In this document: positions 1 to 12,138 of the stretch, in pieces
How positions within the stretch are numbered: position 1 is the stretch's first letter
How the letters are laid out: each line of letters starts with the position of its first letter
Assembly: GCA_964036045.1 (NCBI GenBank)
Contig: OZ038384.1
Span: 96,785,474 to 96,849,473 of the forward strand
Origin: Eutreptiella sp. 'Long Island Sound 2002'
Lineage: Eukaryota > Euglenozoa > Euglenophyceae > Eutreptiales > Eutreptiaceae
Direction: 5' to 3'
Length of the DNA stretch: 64,000 nucleotides
The notes under the pieces: model-generated
The model's input: only the letters and a program-made list of their open reading frames with translations
Told to the model about the DNA's origin: nothing
The model's database searches: none
Program-made: the position numbers and the translations under genes

Positions 1-3000
1 GATAGCCTACCCAAGGCCCCTTGAATCGCGGCATGCCGAATATTGGGGTTCACATGATGTATGGGATCGTCCGTCCACACACCCCAATGCAAATGATGGA
101 AGTTCGGCTTGTCGGTCTGCCATTCACAATGGATGAAAACGTGGGTGATGTTCCCCAACGGTTTGGCGGGGTCCTCCATGAGGTGGCGTCTAAGCAAGTT
201 GGACGAACGGTACCACGCGCGCTGGAGGTAAACGGCAAAATACTGTGGGTCCAACCCTTGATCGACGATTCGCTTCCACAGCGGCGCCACACCGGGAAAG
301 CGAGACATGTCGCATGTCTGCGTTCCGAAGTACGTCATGTCACCAAGTTTCTTTCGGGCGGCACACAGCAGGGCAACATGACGGTCTGCATCAGCTTTGT
401 CATATAGGAGGCCAGGCAGGGGGGTGTCACCAAACCGTTCACTATACTCTTGTTGGCTTCCATAATCACGGAGTGCTGCCTGCAGGCCACGCTTGACCAT
501 GGTGACGCTCGGCCCACGCTCTAGAAGGCGGCTGAGAAGCACGCTGAAGGCGTACGAAACCCATGTCACGTCGTGTGCGCGAGTGCTGTGGGGATCGTTC
601 AAGACTTCCTGCACGTGGCGTTCGGGGTTCACAAAGCCTTGAAGACCGTTTGCCAGCGTGCTTGCCGAGTACATGCGCAGCGGCATGTTTCCTGCGAAAT
701 GCCCAGTTTGGGGATCTCGCACCGGGAAGTGCGACGGAAATAGGTAGGCTTCAAGATACTCGGAGATGTTGGGAAGATTGGGTAGTCGACTTGTCACACT
801 TTGTGCGAAATTGCGTACCCATTGGGCCGGCTTTGCGCGCTGTGCCGTCAGTTCCGCAAAAGTGGACAACAAGACGTGGACACCGGCGGAATTCGAAGGG
901 TTATCGTCGAGGTATTCCATGGCATCCTTGACATACGTGCCAGTACCCTCAAGGGCCTCATCGATGGTGTCATCTGCAAAAGCATCTGCCTCCCCGCCCA
1001 CACTTGCCAAAAACTGTTGTTCTGCCCAGCGCAAATCTTCAGCCTCTACGTCTAGGACGGGAGCATCACGGCTCTCCAACACATCAGCCTGTGCTGGCAA
1101 AGGCTCCGGTAACCCGTCGCTAGGCGCACTTGAGGACTCCGAGGCCGAGTCGCTACCATCCTCTTTCGCAGTTGGCCCTGCAGTCTGCGCACTGGACTCA
1201 TTGGCACGAACCCACCCCTCAACGTCACCGGTATCCACATCAATACCTTGGCGTAGAGATGGCGTCTCGTACACGAGCATGGTGGTGGTTCCGGCTCGCA
1301 ATGACCATTGGTTCGTTTTATGGCCTTTGATGGTATACTGCCCGCATTCAAACCATGCCGCGTTTGCATTCACATACCTACCAGGAACCACTGCCACCCA
1401 AGCATCAGATTGGCAGTACAATAGAGATCGCAATACATAACGCCCAAAGAAAGGGAGTATCAAGGGAAATGTGACGTCGCACGTTATCGCTGTACAATCT
1501 ACGTAGACCAACAGCACCGGACCACAAATACCAAGGCGCTCATTAGACGGCCACTGTGCAACGAGGTTGTTGAGATGCCACAACAAGTCCCTAGGCGGAG
1601 GATCACGGAGGGTACAACGGAGGGCGCAAGGGGCGAAAGCGGGTGGGAGAACAATCCCAGCATGGCGTGGCCATGTCGGTCGAAACATCGTCGGCAGGTC
1701 GTGCCCAACACTAGAGCGGACAAAGATGCGGGTCAGCAGGGTATCGAGGACAGTGTGAGCGCACCGCGACTGGCCACGTGTTAGTTGACGGTCCCGCAAT
1801 AGGCCATGTGGCATGGTCAACAACTCCTTCAACTCCTTAAATAGCTGCCGATCCGGGATATCTCCGCGGAATAATCCCCGAAAGACCATAGCCAAGGTGT
1901 CGTAAATGGGGTGTTTCACGTCTATGTCCGCGTCTGTGGGTTGTAGAAGGGTGGCGCGTATGGACCGGACCACGAGAAGGGCGTGTAGAGCCGCAGTAAT
2001 CGCGTTTTGCGGGGTTTGTGGCAAGACGCGTGGCATCACCCACCCAGCGGCCCCTTTACGGAATATTGCCCGGCGCGCGGAGACTTCCTCCCGTGACGGT
2101 GGAGGACGCCGCTTCACTTGAGCAACCCACGTGGCCTCCCGGCTGCATGTGCCAAATGCCACCTTGGGAACCTCACGCTTCAAGTCTTGGCGATTGTCAC
2201 ATTCTGGCGAGCCCCAAAGGTGGCTCCATACACACTCAAGATCCGGTCGATGGTGGTGTAGGATGCGGTACCACCTCCACAAGATGGATTGTGGTGCTAG
2301 GACATACCGCAACGCCTTGCGACCAAAGGAGATGAATTGGGTGGACAAACCACGTCCATCCCCACAAATGCCTAACAGTTGGTACTGTGCGGAGGTAGGC
2401 CGCCCGGTGCGTTTGTCCCGGCGTAGGCGTACACCAGAGACTGCGACATCGCTGATGCGGACTGGCGCCAAATGGCCCAAATTTTGGTGCACAGGGGCAT
2501 GAAAAGTTGGAGGATCCGCCGGGTTCAACGCATGATCTCGTAGTTGGCTACTTGGCCACACTACACTAAATATGTGCTTAGCCCACCACCGTTTCTCGCA
2601 GTACGCACACACTGCGAAGGCAAGCCCATGTACTCGATGAAACAAGGCCCGAGTGCAAATACCCATGTGCCCATCGGGGAGTAGAGGGTCCTCTGCAACA
2701 ACATCCCAGCATGGAGCTAGCCAAGCCATCCTAGCTTGTTTTTGGTGGCGTGTACGTATTCTTGGTGGTGGCTGGGATGCACTGCTAGCACCTTCGGCTG
2801 CGCCTTGAGAAGCAGAGCATCCGGTGCTGTCAAAATTTGCACCAAAGTCGTCATCTTCACTTCCATAGGTGCTGTTGCTCCCACATGAATCACCATCACC
2901 GTCGTGCACGGATGATGCCTCATTGTGACCACCATTGGGGATGTCGGGGGCATCAGACCTTATGGTCGAACAATGTGCCGCACCACTGTCCGTTGACGAC

Positions 3001-4553
3001 CCATGCCTAGAGCTACACGAAGAAGGCTGAGGACTTGACATAATTGATGACTCTTGGGCTATGTCGGAATCGATGTCTGAGAGTGATGCACGGGACAGTG
3101 CCTCTTGGCGCTCCAAATCATTGTCTTCATCGCCATTTGTGACCGGCACACGTGATTGCCGTTCGCCATCGGACTCCATGTCGGACAGCGATGCGTTAGA
3201 AAATGGTCCTCCGCCTTCCATGCGAGGAGCTATCTCAACAATTTCGTCATCTGATGATACATGCGCACTCTCTTCCACCACGATTTCTTCGTCAGCGGCA
3301 GGAAGGGGTGAAGCAACAACACCTTGAGACAGAGCGTCATCGGGTGATACATGCGAACTCTCTTCTACCACAATTCGTTCTTCGGCGACAACACACGGGG
3401 GAGGCACAAAACCTTGTGCCGAAGCGGCGTCGTTGCTTGCAGAGGGCGAAATTTGGAGGTACGCTGGAAGTGAGCGTTCATGTCCGGCTGGATGGTTGCG
3501 GCATCGGGTCGTGCCTGGGAGGGCAAAGAGGCGGCAAGGACGGCCCGTGCTATTATGCGCCGTGCATCGTTGCCTCGGGGTACACAGTGCCTGTTCAACG
3601 TTGCGAACATCTAGCGTTGGTTGCGAAGAGCGGAGACCATGATAGGGGCCGGCTTGAGGCTCGGCTTGAGGCTCGGGTTGAGGCTCAGGTTGAGGCTCGG
3701 GTGGCCGATGTATGGGGCACCTACCACGCCAGTTGCGACACCGAGTACCGTTGCCCGTCGGCTGGCCACATCTGCCCTCCCCCACAGGCTGATGGTCAAC
3801 ACAAAGTGATGTGCCCCCAGGGCGGCTATTGTGACAAAATGTGCCATCCGGGTATCGGAACATGCATCGCAACTTTCCTTGGGAAACAGATGCCCCTTGT
3901 AACCATTGACAGTTGTGGAATCGGAAATACGGTAAGAAAGTAACCTCCTCGGCGTGAAGGCCCCACCTACACACCGCACATTTTGTGTCACGAGGGAAAT
4001 TGGCCACCTCATGGAAGCGTGCCACACTCAATGGCAGAGCCTCATACTCATGGGCATCTTGCACTTGTGAGGGGCGATGTGTGCAATGTACTATGAGTCC
4101 ACGCCACTGATGTTGTACCCTCGGGGGGAGCATGGGCCACACTTCGTCGGCAAATTCAGTACCGAGCAGGTAACCAACAATGCTCATGCAGGATGCAGCG
4201 TATTTGGTTTGTTGGCCGCGCCTTTGGCTAGGATCCCATTCGCGATCGCGGTACCTTCCACAAGGCGCACAGTACAGTGGCAATCCATTCTCAAGTCCCC
4301 AAACGAAATGCTCCTCCACCGAACAAGGCGCCTCAAACCATCCGATGGCTTCGGTGCGGATAAGTGAACGCGAGACAGTGGCGGCACGCCTAATAGGGTT
4401 TGGAACATGGAATAACTCCTCATCTGCACGCCCGCATCCACAACACAAAATTGTGGTTATGTGGGGCCCATTGCCCAAGAGTGCATGCATCATGGTGTTC
4501 CACATCAATTGCAAGGCAGCTGCCCAAGGGTCGCTAACCACGTCAAGTAGGCA
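1..4553 (-). pseudogene. Helitron Rep/helicase-type ORF, middle part, runs off left edge
   Basis: I read one minus-strand frame (codons ending at base 3) as stop-free from 4592 to the window edge, about 1,500 codons. From N to C it holds: Cys-rich segments with repeated C-x7-C-...-C-x2-H zinc-type motifs (about 3.3-4.0 kb), a Glu/Pro repeat (3.65-3.70 kb), an acidic Ser-rich linker (2.9-3.4 kb), a long unassigned region, then a Helitron-like block. That block has LFPSHFP (about 720-765), a G-x3-YFGTQTC segment (about 295-345) and EWQ followed by HHLHW, an HUH nuclease motif (His codons at 87-98). Helitron Rep nicks and joins single strands in rolling-circle transposition; the catalytic tyrosines and helicase would lie beyond the left edge. 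At 4553 the frame is cut by the LTR element; removing that element and one target copy rejoins it in frame with 45091. The Helitron call is good for the last ~250 codons; the rest is linked only by the shared frame. Confidence 0.7.
4549..4553. repeat. Left copy of 5-bp target-site duplication (AGGCA)
   Basis: AGGCA directly abuts the TG end of the left LTR and is repeated immediately after the CA end of the right LTR at 45087-45091. Five base pairs is the usual duplication made by Ty3/gypsy integrases, so the LTR pair belongs to one integration event. Confidence 0.9.
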
Positions 4554-5087
4554 TGAAAGTGCTGCCCTAGGTCGTGGATGGTGCCGGAGGGCTCAGGGCC
4601 GGCAAGACCGGGGGGGCAGGCACGCGAGGAGTCGACCTGAACGCTGCTGTTGGGGGCAGAACCGGTTACACGGACACCAACGGAGGCAAGAGCGGCGACA
4701 ACGGAGGCAAGATCCATGCTGATTGTTATCCGGCAAAAAATCCCGGTCTATGAACAAAATTGATGCGGATAATCCTAAGTACATCTGAGTGTCCATATCT
4801 ATCTGAAAAGATTTATATAAATCCGATTGTGAAAAAATATTTGGCCGATCTGGCTCGCGCACGCGCGTCAGCGGCAAATGGCGATTCCGGGTAAATGATC
4901 GGAACGCGGCGGTTTTACGATGAATGGACCGCAGAATTAGATCCGGCACATCAGAAATATATAGGTCTGATCCTGAGACTGAGCTGCGGGGCGGCGATTC
5001 CGCCGAAGCAGAGAAAATGACCAAAATGTATCCAATCTGGGGCAGATCTGTGAAAATCTGAGCAGATGGGGGTTAGCCGCACTTACA
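4554..5087 (-). repeat. 3' LTR of the gypsy element
   Basis: A 534-bp direct repeat of 44553-45086. On the element's strand it starts TGTAAGTGCGG and ends CTTTCA. It contains a TATA-like box near 4812-4822 and a copy of the first ~54 gag codons (ATG at 4717), because gag starts inside the LTR. The gag-like frame runs a few codons into flanking DNA and stops at 4505. Confidence 0.92.
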
Positions 5088-5102
5088 CTCCCCCTCCAAA
5101 AA
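5088..5102 (-). other. Polypurine tract (plus-strand primer)
   Basis: On the element's strand TTTTTGGAGGGGGAG lies directly against the TG of the 3' LTR. This is the position and composition expected of the RNase H-resistant primer for plus-strand DNA synthesis. Confidence 0.88.
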
Positions 5103-6952
5103 CACACTGGGGTGTGTCGCTACGTCAACGAAGAACGTAGTGCGGGTAAGTCCAAGAAAAAAATAGAAATGTAGCCTCGATGGGGCGAAATCTGCTTGAT
5201 CTGACCTGATTTGGGCTGAATTGGCACTGAATCAGGATGGATGAACCTGAAATGAGACAGAATGAGGAGTGACGAACAGTCCTCCGGGCAGTAAAACATT
5301 AGGTTAAGGGCTAAAAAGCATGCAAACGTATCGAGAATCGATACCAAACCATGCCCTGGTTGAGAATGAGGTAGATTATTGGTGGATTGACTGGGAAAAT
5401 CAAGAAATGGAGTGACATCTCGGCGCTCTGGCACAGTTTAGCTGTCGCGGGCACGCTACGGTGTCCTCCACGTACTCTACATCGTGTTAGTCCCGCTTTT
5501 CTCGTTCTGAAAAGTGCAGCATGTGCTTCAGATTTGGCGCATCTGGTGGATGATCACAAGATTCAGCAAGATTGAGAATCAATTTGAGCAGAGATGCAGG
5601 AGATGAAACAATCACAGAGAGGGAAAACAAATACAAATGTAGTCTGCAGGCCCTAAGTGAACAGAAAAACATCAGCGTCAACGAAGTTAGGCAAAGCTGT
5701 TTACGGCATCGAGGAATGAGAGGAGATGACAAGGAAATCAACCTAAACTGTCCTAAAATGAGCAAATTCTGAGCAAATTCCCTAAGATGACGGTGAAATG
5801 AAGCGGAATGTCTAGAACTGAAACTACTAACACCTTCGTTTAGACTAGAGTTAATATATATTGTCGTTTATTCAGCTGAATTGTGCTTTCCGACACGTTG
5901 GTTCGCGAGCATCCAACAGATTCCATGAAAATGTGGATCATGTGATGATGCATCATGATGGGACATGATAGCCCTGGATCCTTGGCATGTAACGCGCCGA
6001 AGGTTCGCTGAAGGCGCTTTACTGACAGTATGTAACTGAGAGACACCGAATAGTCCTTTATTTACAGTGGCGGCGGTGTCAATCGACTTGGACAAGGCCC
6101 ATCTTTCGATTGAGTCCTACAAGACACTTGGATTCACCATTTTCGACAGTTTCAGGTCGGATTGAGCTCACATTGGCGTGTGCCAAAAATACACCGAAGC
6201 TTACGGAAGCTCTGAGGTCCGAGAGGTTGCTGTTAGAAGTCCCTAGAGCTCCTATATGAAGGTTGTCTGAACAATTGACGTCGGGGTTTTGCACTGTTGC
6301 GCAGAATGATGGACAAACCTGAGGAATTCAAGGTAAATTCAAGGAATCTGGATCTGAATCTGGACTTTGGCTTTAGCATCACGGCAAATAAAGGTAAGAT
6401 CTGTGTTCCTGGTGTCGCATCTAGTGCAGCCAGTACTACAGGGGGTGCCTGTAGGGGTGAATGTCGCTGCGCAGCGTTTTTACTATGTACATTTGCTTCC
6501 ATCTGCACGAGTAGCCAAATTCCAAAGATGCACAGACCAACAGAGACAAGATTACCCCGGATCTGCCTGAATTAAGCCTGAGTTTGGTTTTTTCTGAACA
6601 CGGCAGCACACTCCGTGGCTTTCGGCAGCGTATCTACGCCTTGTCTGCCGAACGGAGACCAAAGAAAAGTTGATTGACGTCAAATTATCAAACATTCGCA
6701 GTTCTCCACATCATGTCGTAATCAGGAAGAATGAACAGTGGATTGAGCAGAATGTGGTTTTTTCAAGTCGTCAGAACACTCACATTGGAATAAGTGGTCG
6801 ACGGGGCGAGGTTGGAGCTTTTGTAGGCGTTGGACATGCAAGGGTTTCGAACCTACACCCTTGAGCCCTAGCGACGAGTGCCATGACGCCCTGGACTAGA
6901 CGACTGTTACCCAGATTATGGCGTCGGCGACTCAAGTCACGACGGGTCTCCC
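5103..6952 (-). other. Gypsy 3' untranslated region
   Basis: About 1.85 kb between the end of the integrase/chromodomain frame and the polypurine tract. Base composition is more balanced than inside the LINE. Only short frames are present and none resembles a known family. A tRNA-like box B (GGTTCGAAACC on the minus strand, 6843-6853) stands out, but no cloverleaf could be drawn. Confidence 0.6.
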
Positions 6953-9454
6953 TCAATTCGGCCAAGCACGAATACATGTGACCACCAACCTGTCTGGTGG
7001 AGCCCTCGTACGGCTTGGGCGCTGCAAATCAGCGGCCGAACTCGAAGCTTGGTCCTCGTTTGGCTCCTGGGCTGGCCTGACCGCAGGAGAGGGGATCGAC
7101 GGATCAGCCCTGGAATGTGGCTGCTGAGGGCCGTAAAAGGCTGGATCTCGATTCACCACAGGTCTTTTTCCGTCGCTCTCCACCTGTCTGTCTGGTTTCG
7201 ACAGACAGTCTGTCAGGAGTACGCCAATTTCGGGGTGCTTCTTGAGGAAGTCGATGAACCCCTTGGTGTACCCATGGACAAAAGAATGGGCTGGTTCCCA
7301 GTTGTTGTGACTGGAATCAAAGCCCCTCCACTCACATAGAAATTCCCATTCGCCCTTTTCGTCACGTCTTGCTTCTAAAATCCTCTTGAGTTCGTACTTC
7401 CCCCCTTCGATGACCCGATCGGACAAAAATTTCGAAGTCCAAAAAAGGGGTTTAACCCGATCCTTGGGGGAGGGGATCTCTCTCTTGAGGCGATCGCCCG
7501 AAACTTCAATTTCCCTGCTGACATCCACACGAATCCTCCACCTGTTCTCACCTAGACGCGCTGTAACAGCGAATGGCCCCTCCCACAAGGGAAGAAGCTT
7601 ATCATCTCCGTCCAGGGTGGTTTCGGATTTTCGAAGCCAAACTCGATCATCGACTTCAAAATTGTGGGGGTTTTTTCGGCCTTGATTCTGGACCCAAAGC
7701 CAGTCAGCTTGATGCTTATCGATTAATTTCGAGACAGTTTTTTCTGCTCGTTGGATCTCGTCCAAAAACAACGAAGCATCTTTACAAGGGCGAGGATTAT
7801 TCAACGGCATGTTCCACCAACACTTCTTTCGTCCAAAGACAATTTCATTTGGAGAAAGGCCATGGTACAAAGGCGTGTTGTGGTAACGGCGAAGCAATGC
7901 GAAGAGAACTTCAAGCCAATGGAAGTCTTTCTCACTGGCGAGCTCCTTACGAAGCATATTTATAATAGAGCGGCCGGCTCTTTCGCCAGGCAGCGCTCGA
8001 TGTGAGTGGATCTCGCATCTGAGGTGGTGGATTCCAAGGCGAGCACATAATTCCTTCCACCATTCGGAGGTGTACTCTTTGCCTGAGTCCGTAACCACCT
8101 CGGATGGGACGTCCCAACCTCCCATCCAGGTCTGCGCGCACCATTTGGCGGCAGCCTTGCCAGTCATTGACTGGATGTTGCAAGGCAACACCTGAATGTA
8201 GCCAGAATGACGGCATTGTATAAGGAGCACTCCATTGACCTTTTTGTTGGTCCAATGGCACTCTTCGTCGTCGAGTTCACCAAGATGGAAAAAATCACCG
8301 GTGACTCTGTTAAAGAGGCGCTCCGGAATAGGATGTGGCCTCAGATGGCCGTGCTTCTTCGCGCTGGGTGGCGTCGCGACAGCACATTGGGCACATCCGG
8401 CGGCTACTTTCATACAATGAGTATATAGCCTTGAGCCGAACAACCTATGTTTAATCATCGATTATAATCTACGGCCATGTGCGTGGGGGGACTCCCATTT
8501 GTGCCACCAGTTTAACACTCGGGGGGCCAGGGCGTCTGGTACGCACAATTTACCCTCCATCCACAGCTTCCCCCCATCCAACGAATATTCAGAAAAAATT
8601 CCATCTTTGTGAGCATCTTTGGATTTGAGATTTCCAAAGACCTCTTTAAACATGGAATCATGCAGATAATCATTCGTCCAGTCACGGATGATAAGGGAAT
8701 CTTTCGGCAGGGGTGGAGTTTTGGCCGGATCTCGACGCTTAGTGCCCTGAATCAACCGAAATCCACTTACAGGTCGGGTATACTCAAACCGTTTCACACT
8801 CCCTGAGGAGGGATCGGTGACTTTTTCCACGACTTTCAGTGATTTGGTGACGATCTCATGGGCATGCGCCGGATCTGAGAAGGCCGTGATGTCATGGCAC
8901 GGTAATGCATGCTGTTTAACAGAGCATTGCATGCATTCACGTCGAATGAGCTTTTTTTCTTCTTGATCCCACTCGATTACGACGTGGCGGTCCTGCTCCG
9001 TACCATGGATGTTGGTACTTTGCAGCCCCTCTGAAGCGGGGTAAGCCCATCGGCTCAGAGCATCCGCTACCGTGTTGTGTTTTCCAGGCAAATACGACAC
9101 ATGGAGGTCAAACAGACTGAGAAATTCATGCCATCTGGCCCGTCGACCAGCTGGGCTCGCGACAGTATCAATGTGTTTGGTGGCCCAATACTCCAGAGAT
9201 CGATGATCCGTCAGGACCTCGACTCGATTGGTGCCAACCCACGATTGGTACTTCTTCAGAGCGCAGATTATGGCGTAAGTCTCTTGCTCACGCGGTGACC
9301 ATTGCATCTGGCGGGGAGCTAGCTTCCGAGACCAAAATGCAAGAGGGTAATGATCACCTGTGGCTTCATCAACCTGTTCAAGGACAGCTCCGATCGCGTA
9401 CCTAGAAGCGTCGGTTCTTATGTAGAAGGGTCGGTCGAATTTCCGCACATGCAA
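6953..9454 (-). pseudogene. Gypsy RNase H, integrase and chromodomain (in-frame TAA at 8462-8464)
   Basis: The frame begins in RNase H (FYIRTDASRYAIG, then LTDHRSLEYW) that degrades the RNA strand of the hybrid. It continues to the integrase HHCC finger: HAHG before the stop, C-x2-C after it (residues 22 and 25 counted from the Met at 8458). The catalytic core keeps TGDFF (Asp55), VVTDSGKEY and a Glu about 35 residues later. The C-terminus has a chromodomain (YELKRILEARR ... WRGFDSSHNNWEP), the hallmark of chromoviruses, which tethers integration to histone marks. A Pro/Ser-rich tail ends at 6953. A TAA splits the zinc finger; CAA to TAA would explain it. The upstream RT is in a different frame; comparison with the family suggests a 2-nt loss near 9460. 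Confidence 0.88.
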
Positions 9455-11072
9455 CGTGGCGACTTCGCAGAAGGGCCGCCTTCAAGTGATGGAAGGCCTC
9501 CTCGCACTCGTCAGTCCACTTGACACGAACCTTTGAACCTGCCTTGCCCGCATCTCTCCCTACCTTCAATAGTTCAGTGAGGGGGGCAGCAAATTTGGCA
9601 TAATTCGGCACAAAAGTGTGGTAAAAGTTGCAACAACCCAGGAATCCTCTCAATTCCCTGATCGTCTCAGGGCGCTTCCACTTCTGAATAGCGGCGAGCT
9701 TCCCTGGACTGGGTCGTCGGGTGCCATTCTCAAGGAGAGAACCACAAAATTCGACTGATTTTAAAAAAAGTTTTCCCTTCTTTGGCCCACAAATCAGCTG
9801 ATTGGCATCAAGAATGTCCAAAACCTGGTTCAGCTGCTTTTCATGTAGGGCCACCAGCTCGGCTTCGGTCAGTCCCTCCCCCTCTGTCGCGATGATTATG
9901 TCATCTATGTACACACTCACGAAGGCACGAAGCTCAGGATGAGCTGTAAAAAGCACATCCTCCATCATTCTTTGAAAAAACGAAGGGGCGTTCTTCAGGC
10001 CCATGGGCATGACTGTCCACTGGACTGGGCCACATGGCGTGCACATACAGGTGAGAGGTCGGCTGTCCTTCCTCAACGGCATTTGGTGAAAGCCGTGACG
10101 GAGATCCAGCACAGAAAACAAACGACCTCTTGCCCTCTTGGCGATTTCCTCCTCAATGAGGGGCAGGGGGTGTGAATCCGCCTTGGTTTCGGCGTTGAGG
10201 TTGCGAAAATCAACAACCATTCGCCAACCATCAATAGTGTTCTGGTCTGCAGGCGGCGGCTTCGGGACTGTGAAGGGTGCACAGCACCACTCGCTGGTCA
10301 TACAACCCTCAAGCCAACCAAATTCCCTGAGATTTCTCTCGATTATTTTTCTGAGTATCTCATGTTTCTGTCCATGGTTTTCATAAGGACGCTGTTTCTT
10401 CGCCTTGTACCCTTCACGAAGCTCGATGAAGGCTTCACCAAACTGCCCACGGACAGGGGGGTTTTTGATCAACTTCCCCGAAAGGGTTGTGTCCTTCCGT
10501 TCCTCAAAAATCTTGTCTCTTTTCTTGGAACACAACTCAGTGTCCACCTGATCGCCAGGAATTACTGTCGAAAAAACTTTGGCGATTTCTTCGGCCTTGG
10601 CAGGAAGAATCTTCTTACGGATGTCCCTAAAAAGGTCCGTATCAACTGCCTCTTGAAGATAGGTGGGTCGAGTGTCGACATTCCAGAGATTCTCTTCGTG
10701 ATCCAGCTCCTCGAAAGGATCTATGAAAGCTTCCACACGGGGTTTTTCATAAAAAACTCTGAATTTGCGGCGCGAAGAAAATTTTTTTGTCGTCCGTGCG
10801 CCGTAGATTCTTTTGGATGTAGATCGTCTTGGGGAAGAGGGAGACGAGGCGGATCCATTTGACGTTGGATCACCTTGGGCATCTGACGGACAAAAACCAG
10901 AAAAAAAAGATTCATCATCAGTACCACGCTCAACCTCAGATTCAGACCCAACACAGGAATCAGTACTAGAATCAGCAGAATCAGAGTCAGAAAGCTTTCC
11001 ATCCACCAGGAATGCAAGCGAACTCCAGGGCCGCTGTGGCAGGGGACCTGTGTCGTCCCTGGCATACAGCTT
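9402..11072 (-). pseudogene. Gypsy reverse transcriptase
   Basis: A clear Ty3/gypsy RT copying element RNA into cDNA in the capsid. After an acidic Ser-rich leader come APFTVPKP, WRMVVDFRNLN, SVLDLRHGFHQM (motif A), MGLKNAPSFFQRMM (motif B), VYIDDIII (catalytic YIDD) and the connection segment FLGCCNFYHTFVPNY. The frame is open from about 11072, where a +1 shift joins it to the protease/methyltransferase frame (CAT TAA, then AAG CTG TAT). It ends at 9402 in a nonsense tail because the RNase H continues one frame over. GTG at 11006 is not a credible start; the protein would be made as part of a Pol polyprotein. Confidence 0.9.
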
Positions 11073-12138
11073 AATGTTTCCTGGGAAGTTCGATGTAATC
11101 TACACAAATGTCTTGCAATTCCTGAAACCAAGGCTTGTCGTCCCACAAGGGCACAACTAAAATCGCCTGGGTTTTATCTTGCTTGATTTTGTGGATGACC
11201 TGCTGGATTAAGTGAAACGGAGGATTAATCCATAACTTCTTGTCCCATTTATGGGTCCAAGCGTCGCGAAAGTGCTTGTCAAAGCGCTTGTTCTCGCGGT
11301 TAGCAAAGGCATCATACTGTGGCCAAAAGGAATGGTGTTCATAAAAATATTCACAAATTGTATCGCGCCATTTGTCGACAACTCTGTAGGATGAAGAGTG
11401 CCAGCGCGAAGGGCGTCGTGGCTGGGAGTCCCTACGAAGACATTCTAACTCTCGGGAGTAATCGGCACTCCCATTCACCTCTGCAATGGTGACATCTTCG
11501 CCAAACTTTGGTGTAACCTTTTGCTTCAAAAATTCTTCTGCACTTTTAAACCCTGCGTGCAAAAAACGAAATTCAGGACGCTCCAAGGGACCTGACTCCA
11601 GCAAAAAACAACGCCGATGACCTACGGGCGCCACCCTGTTCTTGCGAAGCCAAGGATGGCCCAAGTAAAGGTCATACTTTATGTCGGCACGATAGAAGTA
11701 GTCATCCTTAAGGATAACTTCCTCCACATTGCCATCTTCCCAAAGGTCTTGAGCGACCAAATGAGTGGATATATAACAACCGCGTTGCCCACCTGCGAGA
11801 GAGTGTCCAGAAACTCCCTCGAGGGTAACAGGATGAGGCGAATCAAACACGCAGTCGTCAGGTAAGAAAGAATTGGATTGGAGATTTACCTCTGATCCAT
11901 TGTCACACAAACAAGTGGCGAGGTGGAAATTGCCCTTGCAATCAGAGACCCACAGCTTTGTGACAAACTGACGGGCCCTGCGCTTGGACTGTACACCAAC
12001 CTCGTCCACTACAACAGAAGGATCCGCTGCCGGATCCAGGGGAGAGGAGACAAGCGACCATACATCAAGTAGTGGTCGAGAAGGAATCTGGGGATCATGC
12101 CTGAAATCGCCTGGGGAGGGGCGATTTTCGTGGCTCCC
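11071..12138 (-). pseudogene. Gypsy aspartic protease plus Dam-like adenine-methyltransferase module
   Basis: The N-terminal part has LCDNGSEVNL, a retropepsin active-site variant (D-N-G-S instead of D-T/S-G), then LYLGHPWLRKN, typical of gypsy proteases; it would cleave the polyprotein. The C-terminal ~100 residues (YDAFANRENKRF, then LWINPPFHLI, then LVVPLWDDKPWFQEL) resemble the Dam/N6-adenine-methyltransferase-like module of DIRS-type and some gypsy elements. NPPF occupies the place of the catalytic (D/N)PP(Y/W/F) motif. The frame ends at TAA 11071-11073, immediately before the RT frame. Either a +1 recoding event or a one-base mutation connects them. No ATG initiates this part; upstream in the same frame is a TAG at 12139-12141. 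Confidence 0.78.

Noticed and set aside
4505-4717. A second gag gene at the left end
   Set aside because: It is the LTR-encoded start of gag repeated in the 3' LTR, ending in host DNA.
4593-5024. 143-codon minus-strand ORF in the LTR (and its twin at 44592-45023)
   Set aside because: It lies in U3/R in a frame different from gag, has no domain and is duplicated only because the LTR is.
6800-6900. tRNA gene on the minus strand
   Set aside because: A B-box is present but no matching acceptor stem or anticodon arm could be drawn.
11071-11076. Programmed +1 frameshift at CAT TAA between methyltransferase-like and RT frames
   Set aside because: The peptidyl-tRNA would re-pair poorly after slipping and no stimulatory structure is evident. 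A one-base mutation is simpler, though not excluded.
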